Part shown: piece by piece, positions 56,265 through 64,000 of the stretch
Position numbering within the stretch: position 1 is the first letter of the stretch
How the letters are laid out: every line of letters starts with the position of its first letter
NCBI GenBank assembly: GCA_029779475.1
Contig: JAKPAN010000150.1
Coordinates: 1 to 64,000 of the forward strand
Length of the DNA: 64,000 bases
Direction: 5' to 3'
Source of the DNA: Pseudomonadota bacterium
GTDB lineage: Bacteria; Pseudomonadota; Gammaproteobacteria; Xanthomonadales; Rhodanobacteraceae
Made by a program: the position numbers and the translations under genes
Notes under the pieces: generated by a model
Database searches by the model: none
What the model saw: the letters and a program-made list of their open reading frames with translations, nothing else
Told to the model about the DNA's origin: nothing

Positions 56265-56678
56265 GTGAACGCGCCCGCCCGGCGTTCGACCTCGTCGACG
56301 CCCGATTTGACATTTCCCCGCGCGGCGCGCCTGCTCACGCCGCGCGACTTCGCCGCTCTGCGCACCGGCAGCCGCCGCTTTGGCGGCGCCCGCCTGACCG
56401 CCCAGATCAAGCCGAACGGCCGCGACACCGCCCGCCTTGGGCTCGCCGTGTCGCGCCGCGTCTCCAAGCTCGCCGTCGAACGCAACCGCATCAAACGCGT
56501 CGCGCGCGACAGCTTTCGCCGTCATCGCGCGGCGCTCGGCGCCTTCGACATCTTGCTCATCGCCAATCCGCCCGCATCCTCGGCGGACAACGCGCAGCTG
56601 CGCGCCGACCTCGAAGAACTGTGGCGGCGCATCGCGGCGTTGAATGCGCCGGAGGCGGTCGGCACAATGCGCGGCTGA
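56265..56678 (+). CDS. rnpA: Ribonuclease P protein component
   Basis: 137 residues. The RNA-binding motif VSRRVSKLAVERNRIKRVAR (the RNR motif) and LTPRDFAALRTGSRRFGG are diagnostic. The GTG at 56265 is chosen; a GTG at 56220 would overlap rpmH. It is the protein cofactor of the tRNA 5'-processing ribozyme. No yidD frame is found between it and yidC. Confidence 0.93.
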   Translation: MNAPARRSTSSTPDLTFPRAARLLTPRDFAALRTGSRRFGGARLTAQIKPNGRDTARLGLAVSRRVSKLAVERNRIKRVARDSFRRHRAALGAFDILLIANPPASSADNAQLRADLEELWRRIAALNAPEAVGTMRG

Positions 56679-56798
56679 TCCGCGTGCTCCGGGTGCTGTC
56701 GCCCGGCGTTTCCGCTTCCGCGTTTCGTCCACTGCAAGCGCACGCCGCGCTGCCGGGCCGATGACCGGCCGCACTCCCCCTGCCGTTACCGAACCATC

Positions 56799-58508
56799 AT
56801 GACGAGCACACGCAATATCCTTCTGATCGCCCTGCTGTTCATCAGCTACCTGCTGTGGACGAAGTGGGACGAGGACTACAACGCGCCCGCGCCGCCGCCG
56901 GCTGCTTCGGGTGCGACGACGTCGACCGCTTCCGTCGGCGACACGCCGAGCGCTGCGCCCGCGCAAGCGTCCGCATCGACGACGCCCGCCGCGGTGCCGA
57001 ATACCGATCCGGCTTCGGCGAATGCCGCCGCTCCCGTCGCGCCGGTTGTCGTCACCACCGACGTGCTGCGCATCGAGATCGATCCGCGCGGCGGCAACAT
57101 CGTCGTCGCCGACCTGCTCGCCTATCCGCAGCAGCCGAAGGATTTCGCGCATCCGGTGCGCCTGCTCGACAACAGCAACGCGACCTGGTTCGTCGCGCAG
57201 AGCGGCCTCATCGGCACGCAGGGCAGCGCGATCGCCGCGCCCGACCACTCGGCGCTCTATCACGCCGACAAGAACAGCTACGCGCTCGAAGCCAGCGACA
57301 CGCTCGAAGTGCCGCTGATCTGGACCGACGCCTCCGGCCTCACCGTGCGCAAGGTATTCACGTTCAAGCGCGGCAGCTACGTCATCGACCAGCGCGAAGA
57401 AATCCACAACACCGCGGCCACTGCATGGAACGGCAACGTCTATCGCCAGCTGCAGCGCGTGCCGCCGATCGTCGATACCAAGGGCATCAAGGGCTACAGC
57501 AACACAGAGCGCTATTCGTTCGCCGGCGCGGCGATCTACAGCCCGGCCGACAAGTTCCAGAAACTCAAGTTCGACGCGTTCCAGAAGGAGCCGCTCGACA
57601 AGCATTTCGACGGCGGCTGGGCGGCGATGCTCCAGCATTACTTCTTCGCCGCGTGGATTCCGCCGGCGCAGGAAAACGACACCTATACGACGAACGAAGT
57701 CGCCAGTCCGAGCGGCCCGCGTTACCTGATCCGCGCGATGTCGCCGTCGATTGCCGTCGCGTCCGGCGAAACGAAGACGCAAAGCGCGCGCCTCTACATC
57801 GGCCCGAAACTGCAAAGCTCGCTCGACCAAATCGCGCCGGGTCTCGCACTGACCGTCGACTACGGCATGTTCACCGTCATCGCCGAGCCCTTGCATTGGC
57901 TGCTCACGCAGTTCCACAAGATCACCGGCAACTGGGGCTTCGCGATCATCCTGCTCGTGCTGCTCATCAAGGCGGTGTTCTTCAAGCTCAGCGAAACGCA
58001 GTTCCGCTCTGGCGCGAAGATGCGCAAGCTGCAACCGCGTCTCGCCGCGCTCAAGGAACGTTACGGCGACGACCGCCAGAAGTTCGCCGCCGCGCAGATG
58101 GAGCTGTTCCAGAAGGAAAAGGTCAACCCGGTCGCGGGCTGCCTGCCGATGCTGATCCAGATTCCGGTGTTCTTCGCGCTCTACTGGGTGCTGCTCGAAA
58201 GCGTCGAACTGCGTCAGGCGCCCTTCATCGGCTGGATCCAGAACCTCACCGCGCCCGATCCGTATTTCGTGCTACCGGTGCTCAACGCGATCATCATGAT
58301 CGCCACCCAGCACCTCACGCCGACCGCCGGCATGGACCCGACGCAGGCGAAGATGATGAAGATCATGCCGGTCGCGTTCTCGGTGTTGTTCGCGTTCTTC
58401 CCGGCCGGCCTCGTGCTCTATTACGTCGCCAACGGCGGGCTCGGCCTGCTCCAGCAATGGATCATCACCAAGCGCATCGACGCCGGCGACAAGAAAGCGG
58501 CGGCGTAA
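56799..58508 (+). CDS. yidC: Membrane protein insertase YidC
   Basis: 569 residues. An N-terminal membrane anchor (NILLIALLFISYLLWTKWD), an Ala/Pro/Ser-rich linker, the large periplasmic domain (about 80-350), then the conserved five-helix insertase core (GNWGFAIILLVLLIKAVFF, NPVAGCLPMLIQIPVFFALYWVL). The cytosolic C-terminus is short (KRIDAGDKKAAA). It inserts Sec-dependent and independent inner-membrane proteins. It lies 4 bases before mnmE. Confidence 0.97.
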   Translation: MTSTRNILLIALLFISYLLWTKWDEDYNAPAPPPAASGATTSTASVGDTPSAAPAQASASTTPAAVPNTDPASANAAAPVAPVVVTTDVLRIEIDPRGGNIVVADLLAYPQQPKDFAHPVRLLDNSNATWFVAQSGLIGTQGSAIAAPDHSALYHADKNSYALEASDTLEVPLIWTDASGLTVRKVFTFKRGSYVIDQREEIHNTAATAWNGNVYRQLQRVPPIVDTKGIKGYSNTERYSFAGAAIYSPADKFQKLKFDAFQKEPLDKHFDGGWAAMLQHYFFAAWIPPAQENDTYTTNEVASPSGPRYLIRAMSPSIAVASGETKTQSARLYIGPKLQSSLDQIAPGLALTVDYGMFTVIAEPLHWLLTQFHKITGNWGFAIILLVLLIKAVFFKLSETQFRSGAKMRKLQPRLAALKERYGDDRQKFAAAQMELFQKEKVNPVAGCLPMLIQIPVFFALYWVLLESVELRQAPFIGWIQNLTAPDPYFVLPVLNAIIMIATQHLTPTAGMDPTQAKMMKIMPVAFSVLFAFFPAGLVLYYVANGGLGLLQQWIITKRIDAGDKKAAA

Positions 58509-58512
58509 ACGC

Positions 58513-59859
58513 ATGAGCGCCGCGGCCGACACGATCGCGGCGATCGCCACGGCGCCGGGTCACGCCGGCGTCGGCGTGCTGCGCATCTCCGGCCCGCTCG
58601 CGCCGCGCATCGCGCACGCGCTGCTCGGCCGCGCGCCGCGCGAGCGCCACACGCATTACGCGACGTTCCGCGACGCCAACGACGACGTCATCGACCGCGG
58701 CCTGCTCATCGCCTTCGCGCAGCCGCGCTCGTACACGGGCGAAGACGTCGTCGAACTGCATGCGCACGGCAATCCGCTCGTGCTGCATGCGCTACTCGAT
58801 CGCCTCGTCGAACTCGGCGCGCGTCACGCGCGGCCCGGCGAATTTTCCGAACGCGCCTTCCTCAACGGCAAACTCGATCTTGCCCAGGCCGAAGCGGTCG
58901 CCGATCTCGTCGCCAGTGGTTCGCTCGCCGCCGCGCGCGCGGCGCAACGCAGCCTCGACGGCGAATTCTCGCGACGCGCCCGCGCGCTCACCGCGCAGCT
59001 CGTGCGCGTGCGCACGTGGATCGAAGCCGCGATCGATTTTCCCGAGGAGGAAATCGACTTCCTCGCCGACGCCGCGTTGCGAGCGGAAATCGATGCGCTG
59101 CGCACATCGCTCGCCGATCTTCTCGCTGCGACACGACGCGGCGTGCGCCTGGCCGACGGCTTGCACGCCGTCATCGTCGGCAAACCCAACGTCGGCAAAT
59201 CGAGCCTGCTCAACGCGCTCGCAGCGAGCGAACGCGCGATCGTCACCGACGTCGCCGGCACCACGCGCGACGTGTTGCGCGAAACCATCGACCTCGACGG
59301 CGTCGCGCTCACGCTCGCCGACACCGCGGGCCTGCGCGAGACGCACGACGCGATCGAACGCGAAGGCGTGCGCCGCGCGCAAGCCGAACTCGAACGAGCC
59401 GACCTCGCGATCCTCGTCTGCGCTGCGCCCGACGAAAGCCCCGATTCCGACCTGCTCGCCGCGTTGCCCGACGGCGTCGCGCGCATCGTCGTGCACAACA
59501 AGATCGACCTGGCGGACAGCGCCGCGCCGCGTGTCGAAACGCGCGGCGGCGTCACGCACATTTGGCTGTCAGCGCGCAGCGGTGATGGACTCGACCTGCT
59601 CGTCGCACAACTGCGCCGCCACGCCGGTGAAGGCGACGCCAACGAAGGCACGTTCAGCGCACGCGCGCGCCATGTCGCCGCGTTGTTGCGCGCGGAAACC
59701 TCGATCGACGATGCGCGCTCCGCGCTCGCCGCAAACCACGGTGAACTCGCCGCTGAAGAACTGCGCCAGGCGCAACATACGATCGGCGAGATCACCGGCG
59801 AATTCACCAGCGACGATCTGCTCGGCGAGATTTTTTCGAGTTTCTGCATCGGCAAATAG
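58513..59859 (+). CDS. mnmE: tRNA modification GTPase MnmE
   Basis: 448 residues. The N-terminal formyl-THF-binding domain (ADTIAAIATAPGHAGVGVLRI), helical domain, G domain with GKPNVGKSSLLNAL, DVAGTTRDV, DTAGLRE and NKIDL, and the invariant C-terminal FCIGK. With MnmG it makes the cmnm5U modification at tRNA position 34. It completes the rpmH-rnpA-yidC-mnmE unit. Confidence 0.98.
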   Translation: MSAAADTIAAIATAPGHAGVGVLRISGPLAPRIAHALLGRAPRERHTHYATFRDANDDVIDRGLLIAFAQPRSYTGEDVVELHAHGNPLVLHALLDRLVELGARHARPGEFSERAFLNGKLDLAQAEAVADLVASGSLAAARAAQRSLDGEFSRRARALTAQLVRVRTWIEAAIDFPEEEIDFLADAALRAEIDALRTSLADLLAATRRGVRLADGLHAVIVGKPNVGKSSLLNALAASERAIVTDVAGTTRDVLRETIDLDGVALTLADTAGLRETHDAIEREGVRRAQAELERADLAILVCAAPDESPDSDLLAALPDGVARIVVHNKIDLADSAAPRVETRGGVTHIWLSARSGDGLDLLVAQLRRHAGEGDANEGTFSARARHVAALLRAETSIDDARSALAANHGELAAEELRQAQHTIGEITGEFTSDDLLGEIFSSFCIGK

Positions 59860-59957
59860 CGCGTGACGCGTTCGCCAGCGATGGTGAGACGCGCATCATT
59901 CATTGCATCGTCGTCGTCGCATTCGCAGCGCAGCATCGTCGCGCGCGGGCTTGCGGC

Positions 59958-59963
59958 TATGAT
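59958..59963 (+). promoter_or_regulatory. -10 element (TATGAT) before the permease gene
   Basis: TATGAT lies 27 bases before the ATG at 59991, leaving room for the GGGGAG ribosome site. No good -35. Confidence 0.42.
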
Positions 59964-59990
59964 CGCTGCATCCATCAGGGGAGTTCCCGC

Positions 59991-61427
59991 ATGAGCCTTC
60001 TCGCGCGCGTGCTGCGCCACAAGTCGGTCGAACAATTGCAGGCCGAAATCGGTTCGCGCCGCGATTTCCGCCGCGTGCTCGGCGTCTGGCAGCTCACCGC
60101 GATCGGCATCGGCGGCATCATCGGCGTCGGCGTGTTCGTGCTCGCGGGTCAGCAGGCGGCGCTCAACGCGGGGCCGGCGGTCGCGCTGTCCTTCATCATT
60201 GCCGGCATCGCGAGCGCGGCGGCGGCACTGTGCTACGCGGAGTTCGCCGGACTCATCCCGGTCACCGGCAGCGCGTATACATACAGCTACGCCACGCTCG
60301 GCGAACTCGTCGCGTGGCTGATCGGTTGGGACTTGCTGCTCGAATACGCGCTCATCGTCGCCGTCGTCGCGATCGGCTGGTCGGGCTACGTGCAATCGGC
60401 GCTGGAAAGCGCGGGCATCGCTTTGCCCGTGTGGGCGCAGGGCGCGATCGGCACGGGCGAGGGCCACGTGTTCGACATCGTCGCCGCGGGCATCACGCTC
60501 GCGGTGTCGGCGCTGCTCATCTTCCGCACCGAATGGGGGGCGCGCTTCAACACCTTCGTCGTTGCGATCAAGGTTGCGGCAGTGCTGCTCGTGATCGGCG
60601 TCGGCGTGTTCTACATCAACCCGGCGAACTGGCATCCGTTCGTGCCGGCGCGCGTCGTCGATGCCAATGGCGTCGGTCATTTCGGCTGGAACGGCATCGC
60701 CACTGCGGCCGCAGTCGTGTTCTTCGCCGTGTTCGGTTACGACACGCTGACCACGGCCGCGGAAGAATCGAAGAATCCGCAGCGCGACCTGCCGCGTGCG
60801 GTGCTGCTGTCGCTGGCGATTTCGATGGTGATGTACCTGGCCGTGTCGTTCGTGCTGACCGGCATCGCGCATTACTCGACGCTCAATACCAAGGCGCCGG
60901 TCGCCGACGCGTTCAAGGGGCTCGGCCTGGAATGGATCGCGGTGACGATCTCGGTGTCGGCCGTGTTCGGCCTCGTCAGCGTGTTGTTCGCCTTCATGCT
61001 TGGCGCGTCGCGCATCGGCTTCGCGCTGTCGCGCGACGGTTTGCTGCCGGGTTGGTTCTCGAAAGTGCACCCGCGCTACGGCACGCCGCATCGCACGACC
61101 GCGGCGCTCGGCGTGTTCACCGCGCTCGTCGCCGGATTGTTCCCGCTCGACGAAGTCGCCAAGCTCGTCAACATCGGCGTGCTGTCGGCATTCATCGTGA
61201 TCTGTTCGTCGGTATTGCTGCTGCGCATCCGCAAACCCGAATTGCATCGCGCATTCCGCACGCCGTGGGTGCCGCTGATCCCGGTCGTCGGCATCCTGTT
61301 TTCGATGTGGCTGCTCAGCGAACTCGCCGCGATCACGTGGATGGTGTTCGTGGTCTGGATCAGCCTCGGCCTGATCGTCTACTTCGCCTACGGCATCCGC
61401 CACAGCAAGCTCGCCGACACGCGTTGA
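59991..61427 (+). CDS. APC-family amino acid permease
   Basis: 478 residues with about 12 membrane helices. GIGGIIGVGVFVLAG in helix 1 is the APC substrate and ion signature; ITGSAYTYSYATLGE-like VTGSAYTYSYATLGELVAW and VFFAVFGYDTLTTAAEESKNP are typical of the cationic amino acid transporter subgroup. A ribosome site GGGGAG is 8 bases upstream. Substrate cannot be fixed from sequence. Confidence 0.88.
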   Translation: MSLLARVLRHKSVEQLQAEIGSRRDFRRVLGVWQLTAIGIGGIIGVGVFVLAGQQAALNAGPAVALSFIIAGIASAAAALCYAEFAGLIPVTGSAYTYSYATLGELVAWLIGWDLLLEYALIVAVVAIGWSGYVQSALESAGIALPVWAQGAIGTGEGHVFDIVAAGITLAVSALLIFRTEWGARFNTFVVAIKVAAVLLVIGVGVFYINPANWHPFVPARVVDANGVGHFGWNGIATAAAVVFFAVFGYDTLTTAAEESKNPQRDLPRAVLLSLAISMVMYLAVSFVLTGIAHYSTLNTKAPVADAFKGLGLEWIAVTISVSAVFGLVSVLFAFMLGASRIGFALSRDGLLPGWFSKVHPRYGTPHRTTAALGVFTALVAGLFPLDEVAKLVNIGVLSAFIVICSSVLLLRIRKPELHRAFRTPWVPLIPVVGILFSMWLLSELAAITWMVFVVWISLGLIVYFAYGIRHSKLADTR

Positions 61428-61466
61428 CGCGCACGTCGACGGCATTCATGCGAAAATCGCCGCCAC

Positions 61467-61543
61467 GCGCTCGTAGCTCAGCTGGATAGAGTACAGCCCT
61501 CCGAAGGCTGGGGTCGTGGGTTCGAATCCCGCCGAGCGCGCCA
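61467..61543 (+). tRNA. tRNA-Arg (anticodon CCG)
   Basis: A 77-base cloverleaf: acceptor GCGCTCG/CGAGCGC, D stem GCTC/GAGT, anticodon stem CAGCC/GGCTG with loop CTCCGAA (anticodon CCG), T stem GTGGG/CCCGC with TTCGAAT, and an encoded CCA end. It reads CGG codons. It lies about 40 bases after the permease gene. Confidence 0.96.
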
Positions 61544-61556
61544 CCTCACGGTTCGA

Positions 61557-61580
61557 CCGGACGGCAGGAAAGCCGTCCGG
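61557..61580 (+). other. Hairpin 3' of the tRNA, enclosed by a longer-range stem
   Basis: CCGGACGGC (61557-61565) pairs with GCCGTCCGG (61572-61580). CACCTCAC (61542-61549) can pair with GTGAGGTG (61602-61609) around it. No T-run; it may be the tRNA processing or termination structure. Confidence 0.45.
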
Positions 61581-61684
61581 CACGGCGCAGCCGCCCGCAG
61601 GGTGAGGTGCAGGGATGCACCGAATGAATCCTCTCGAGCGCGCCATCTCCAACCCCCGCGCTTCCGCGACCCTCGGCGCGTCGC

Positions 61685-61690
61685 TATAAT
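61685..61690 (+). promoter_or_regulatory. Consensus -10 (TATAAT) of the cytochrome c5 gene
   Basis: TATAAT is a perfect -10, 55 bases before the GTG start; TTCCGC at about 61662 is a weak -35 with an 18-base spacer. Confidence 0.6.
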
Positions 61691-61745
61691 CCCGCGACTT
61701 TTGCGCCCGGAGCCGATTCCGGTGCGCGTCCAGCGAGGGGGTTTC

Positions 61746-62276
61746 GTGTCCAATCCCGTAACCAAGACCGATGCGGCGTTTCTCAAGCACTTCGTGCAGC
61801 TGATTGCGTTCCTGATGTTTGTCGCGGCCGTGCTCATCGCGCTTGCGGTGTACATCTACCGCAAGAATCCGCCGCCGCAGAGTCCAGATGCGGAAAAAGT
61901 CGTCGCGCAGCGCATCGCGCCGGTCGGCGGCGTCTACGCGGGCGACACCGGCCGCGCGGCGATGGCCGCGGCTGCCGACGCCGCGGCCAAGGCCGCCGCC
62001 TCGCAGGTCGCCTACGGCGGCACGACCGACGGCAAGACGATCTTCGGCAACCTCTGCCATAGCTGCCATGAAACCGGCGTCGCCGGCGCGCCGAAGGTGG
62101 GCGACAAGGCGGAATGGGCGCCGCGTATTGCCCAAGGCATGGACACGCTGGTCAAGCATGCGCTCGACGGCTTTACCGGCAAGACCGGCACGATGCCGCC
62201 GAAGGGCGGCAACCCGGCCCTCAACGAAGCACAGATCAAGGCCACGGTGGAGTGGATGGTCGGTGACTCGAAGTAA
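61746..62276 (+). CDS. Membrane-anchored cytochrome c5
   Basis: 176 residues from a GTG with AGGGGG just upstream. An N-terminal anchor helix (LIAFLMFVAAVLIALAVYIY), an Ala-rich linker and a class I cytochrome c domain: heme motif CHSCH near residue 106 and axial Met in TGTMPPKGG. It carries electrons between the bc1 complex or other donors and terminal oxidases at the periplasmic face. Followed by a strong terminator. Confidence 0.93.
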   Translation: MSNPVTKTDAAFLKHFVQLIAFLMFVAAVLIALAVYIYRKNPPPQSPDAEKVVAQRIAPVGGVYAGDTGRAAMAAAADAAAKAAASQVAYGGTTDGKTIFGNLCHSCHETGVAGAPKVGDKAEWAPRIAQGMDTLVKHALDGFTGKTGTMPPKGGNPALNEAQIKATVEWMVGDSK

Positions 62277-62301
62277 TTTTGTCTCGGACGTGATTTCAGA
62301 G

Positions 62302-62328
62302 AAAAACGCCGCCACGTGCGGCGTTTTT
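62302..62328. terminator. Bidirectional intrinsic terminator
   Basis: AAAAACGCCGC, loop CACGT, GCGGCGTTTTT. The A/T flanks allow it to end both the cytochrome gene and the convergent acpH gene. Confidence 0.93.
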
Positions 62329-62339
62329 CCTTTCTGACT

Positions 62340-62936
62340 TCAGCGCTGCGTCGTGAGTGCCATGCGTTCGCGTTCCGCCCACGCCATCAGGTCCGGCATG
62401 AACGCATCGAAGTGGCGCTGGATCGCCGCTTCGCGCGGTGCGATCTGCGCCAGCGCATCGCCGAGCGGGTTTTCGCGGCCGATGCGCTGTGACAGGTCGA
62501 CAAAGACGCGCTCCATCATCGCGCGTTCGCCGTACGCGCGCGGCAGGTCGTTCGCTTTCATGTAGCGCAGGAAGCCGGACGAACGCGGCGTGGCGTGCGC
62601 CTGTCGATCATCAAGCAGGCGCTGCACTTCGCGCGAGATGTCGTCGAGCGAGCCGCGGCCGTAGCGATGCCAGTCGCGCGCGAGCAAGTGGTCGAACCAC
62701 AGATCGAGCACGACGCCGGCATAACGCCGCAACGGCGGCTCGAACAGCGCGCGCGCGGCGGCGACTTCGGGATGGCTGTCGGTGGTGCGATCGATCGCGC
62801 GATGCAGGCGCACGCCCTCGCGCACGCGCGAGGGCAACGCGGGATCGAGCGCGCCGCGCAGGAAATCGGCGATGAGGCCGCCGAACATGAGGTCCTCGTC
62901 CGGCGCGGCGAGCAGCGCGTGCGCGAGATGGTTCAT
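62340..62936 (-). CDS. acpH: Acyl carrier protein phosphodiesterase
   Basis: 198 residues. The HD-like AcpH family signatures are MNHLAHALLA, GGLIADFLRG and GVRLHRAIDRTTDSHP, with the metal-binding His and Asp residues, and VLDLWFDHLLARDW. It removes the phosphopantetheine arm from ACP. The ATG at 62936 gives the family start; a longer frame is not credible. Divergent from the hydrolase gene by 46 bases. Confidence 0.9.
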   Translation of the reverse strand: MNHLAHALLAAPDEDLMFGGLIADFLRGALDPALPSRVREGVRLHRAIDRTTDSHPEVAAARALFEPPLRRYAGVVLDLWFDHLLARDWHRYGRGSLDDISREVQRLLDDRQAHATPRSSGFLRYMKANDLPRAYGERAMMERVFVDLSQRIGRENPLGDALAQIAPREAAIQRHFDAFMPDLMAWAERERMALTTQR

Positions 62937-62969
62937 GGCTGGCCGAGCAAATGCCGCATTGCCGCAAGG

Positions 62970-62975
62970 TATCAT
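62970..62975 (+). promoter_or_regulatory. -10 element (TATCAT) before the hydrolase gene
   Basis: TATCAT ends 7 bases before the ATG at 62983, again implying a leaderless mRNA. Confidence 0.42.
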
Positions 62976-62982
62976 TGCGCGC

Positions 62983-63651
62983 ATGACGAACGTGGATTCC
63001 GTTCCGGCTTTCGCCGCCGGCGCGCTGCTCCTGCCCGGCCCTGCCGGTGCGATCGAACTGGCCTGCTCGTTGCCCGAAGCCGACGTCGCGCGACGTGGCG
63101 TCGCAATCGTCGCGCACCCGCATCCGCTGCAGGGCGGCACGATGCACAACAAAGTGGTGACGATGACCGAGCGCGCGCTGCTCGAACTCGGCCTCGCCAC
63201 CGTGCGCTTCAACTTCCGCGGCGTCGGCCAGAGCGCTGGCGTGCACGACAACGGCGTCGGCGAAACCGACGACCTCGTCGCGATCGCCGACTGGTTGCGC
63301 GCGCAACGGCCCGACGACGTGCTCTGGCTCGCCGGCTTTTCGTTCGGCAGCTACGTCACGCTGCGCGCCGCGCCGCGCGTGCAGCCGGCGCAAGTCGTGC
63401 TCATCGCACCGCCGGTCGGACGCTGGGATTTTTCGGGGATCGCCGCGCCGACGTGTCCGTGGCTGATCGTGCAGGGCGAGGAAGACGAAGTCGTCGACGC
63501 GCGCGCCGTGTTCGAGTGGGCGCGCTCGCTCGAGCCGGCCCCGACCGTGATCGCGATGCCCGAGACCGGCCACTTCTTCCATCGCCGCCTCGTCGATCTG
63601 CGCGGCGCCTTGCGCAACGCGCTCGCCTCGAACCTGCCGCCGCGCGCATGA
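62983..63651 (+). CDS. Alpha/beta hydrolase (DUF/CocE-NonD-like serine hydrolase)
   Basis: 222 residues. AIVAHPHPLQGGTMHNKVV and RFNFRGVGQSAG are the family blocks. The nucleophile elbow is GFSFGSY, the acid in QGEEDEVVD and the His in TGHFFHRRL. It belongs to the small cytosolic hydrolases of unknown substrate often found next to zapE or acpH. The stop overlaps zapE by ATGA. Confidence 0.88.
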   Translation: MTNVDSVPAFAAGALLLPGPAGAIELACSLPEADVARRGVAIVAHPHPLQGGTMHNKVVTMTERALLELGLATVRFNFRGVGQSAGVHDNGVGETDDLVAIADWLRAQRPDDVLWLAGFSFGSYVTLRAAPRVQPAQVVLIAPPVGRWDFSGIAAPTCPWLIVQGEEDEVVDARAVFEWARSLEPAPTVIAMPETGHFFHRRLVDLRGALRNALASNLPPRA

Positions 63652-64000
63652 CGGCGAACGTCGACGTCGCCGCTTCGCCGGGCGAGCGTTATGCGGCCGG
63701 CGTCGCCGCGGGACACTGGCAAGACGATCCTGCGCAGCGCGCGGTGTTGCCGGCGCTCGATCGGCTCTGGCGCGAACTCGCGCGGGAATCGTCGCCGTCG
63801 TTATGGTCGCGCCTGCGCGGCGCGACGCCGCCGTCGCCGCGCGGACTGTACCTGTGGGGCCGCGTCGGCCGCGGCAAGACGTTCCTCACCGAACTCTTTT
63901 GCGAAGCGGTGACCACACCACGCAAGCGCCGCGTGCATTTCCACCGCTTCATGCAGGACGTCCACGCGCGATTGCGCCTGCTCGAAGGCGAACGCGATCC
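63648..64000 (+). CDS. zapE: Cell division ATPase ZapE (AFG1-like), 3' truncated by the window
   Basis: The first 117 residues are visible. GLYLWGRVGRGKTFLTELF is the Walker A region (Gly to Arg change from the usual GGVGRGKT) and RRVHFHRFMQDVHARL the following block, both typical of ZapE/AFG1. ZapE is a cytosolic ATPase linked to Z-ring stability under stress. ATG overlaps the hydrolase stop. Confidence 0.88.
   Translation, partial: MTANVDVAASPGERYAAGVAAGHWQDDPAQRAVLPALDRLWRELARESSPSLWSRLRGATPPSPRGLYLWGRVGRGKTFLTELFCEAVTTPRKRRVHFHRFMQDVHARLRLLEGERD

Overview
The window is a single stretch of very GC-rich bacterial chromosome (coding DNA mostly near 70% GC by eye) spanning the replication-origin region of a gammaproteobacterium. 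The order rpmH-rnpA-yidC-mnmE on one side of dnaA and dnaN-recF-gyrB-(TPR protein)-tonB-exbB-exbD-exbD-pdxJ on the other matches the origin neighbourhood of the Xanthomonadales (Lysobacterales). Two further points fit that order: a comF-bioB / bioF-bioH-bioC biotin locus, and genes I recall mainly from it, including the peptide-modification trio at 30-34.6 kb. A Rhodanobacteraceae-like member is my guess; no rRNA is present to settle it. Genes are packed tightly: many pairs overlap by ATGA or TGATG, and many convergent pairs are separated by fewer than 20 bases.

Layout. 1-6.4 kb: the 3' part of a surface-polysaccharide operon (GT2/GT4/sulfotransferase fusion, GT2, GDP-mannose 4,6-dehydratase-like, GT4), all translationally coupled. 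6.4-13.6 kb: DUF937 protein, Hpt protein, arginase, YfcG-type GST, a small tyrosine phosphatase, a membrane-anchored FMN glutamate synthase-like protein, UbiA with a 223-residue disordered N-terminal extension, and a VapBC-like toxin-antitoxin pair. 13.6-24.3 kb: comF and the biotin genes bioB, bioF, bioH, bioC, interrupted by NDH-2 and an ECF sigma factor/Ser-Thr kinase unit. 24.3-30 kb: HemP under a Fur-type promoter, a yybP-ykoY manganese riboswitch before a UPF0016 Mn exporter, PII, UbiK, ComM and a K+/H+ antiporter.

30.4-35.7 kb is the most unusual region. A small peptide with a nitrile-hydratase-like leader (31718-31993) lies between a divergent SagB-like dehydrogenase and a convergent class III cyclase-like/TPR protein. 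Next to these is a cNMP-binding GGDEF protein. I recognise the trio as a predicted RiPP-type peptide-modification system whose product is unknown. The cassette contains a stretch of clearly lower GC whose edges fall inside both flanking enzyme genes.

35.8-45.5 kb: the glyoxylate bypass (aceB, aceA) with a divergent LysR regulator, several small membrane proteins, a phosphopantetheinyl transferase, an ECF sigma/membrane protein/PDZ operon and pdxJ. 45.5-56 kb: the TonB-ExbB-ExbD-ExbD energy-transduction system, a TPR lipoprotein-like gene, gyrB, recF (carrying two perfect parS-type palindromes), dnaN, oriC and dnaA. 56-64 kb: rpmH, rnpA, yidC, mnmE, an amino-acid permease, tRNA-Arg(CCG), cytochrome c5, acpH, an alpha/beta hydrolase and the start of zapE.

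Functional threads are biotin synthesis, metal homeostasis (Fur site, Mn riboswitch, TonB), nitrogen signalling (PII), the glyoxylate shunt and chromosome replication/segregation. Several genes have a -10-like hexamer only 6-7 bases before the ATG, which suggests leaderless transcripts. No rRNA, CRISPR array, insertion sequence or prophage was seen.
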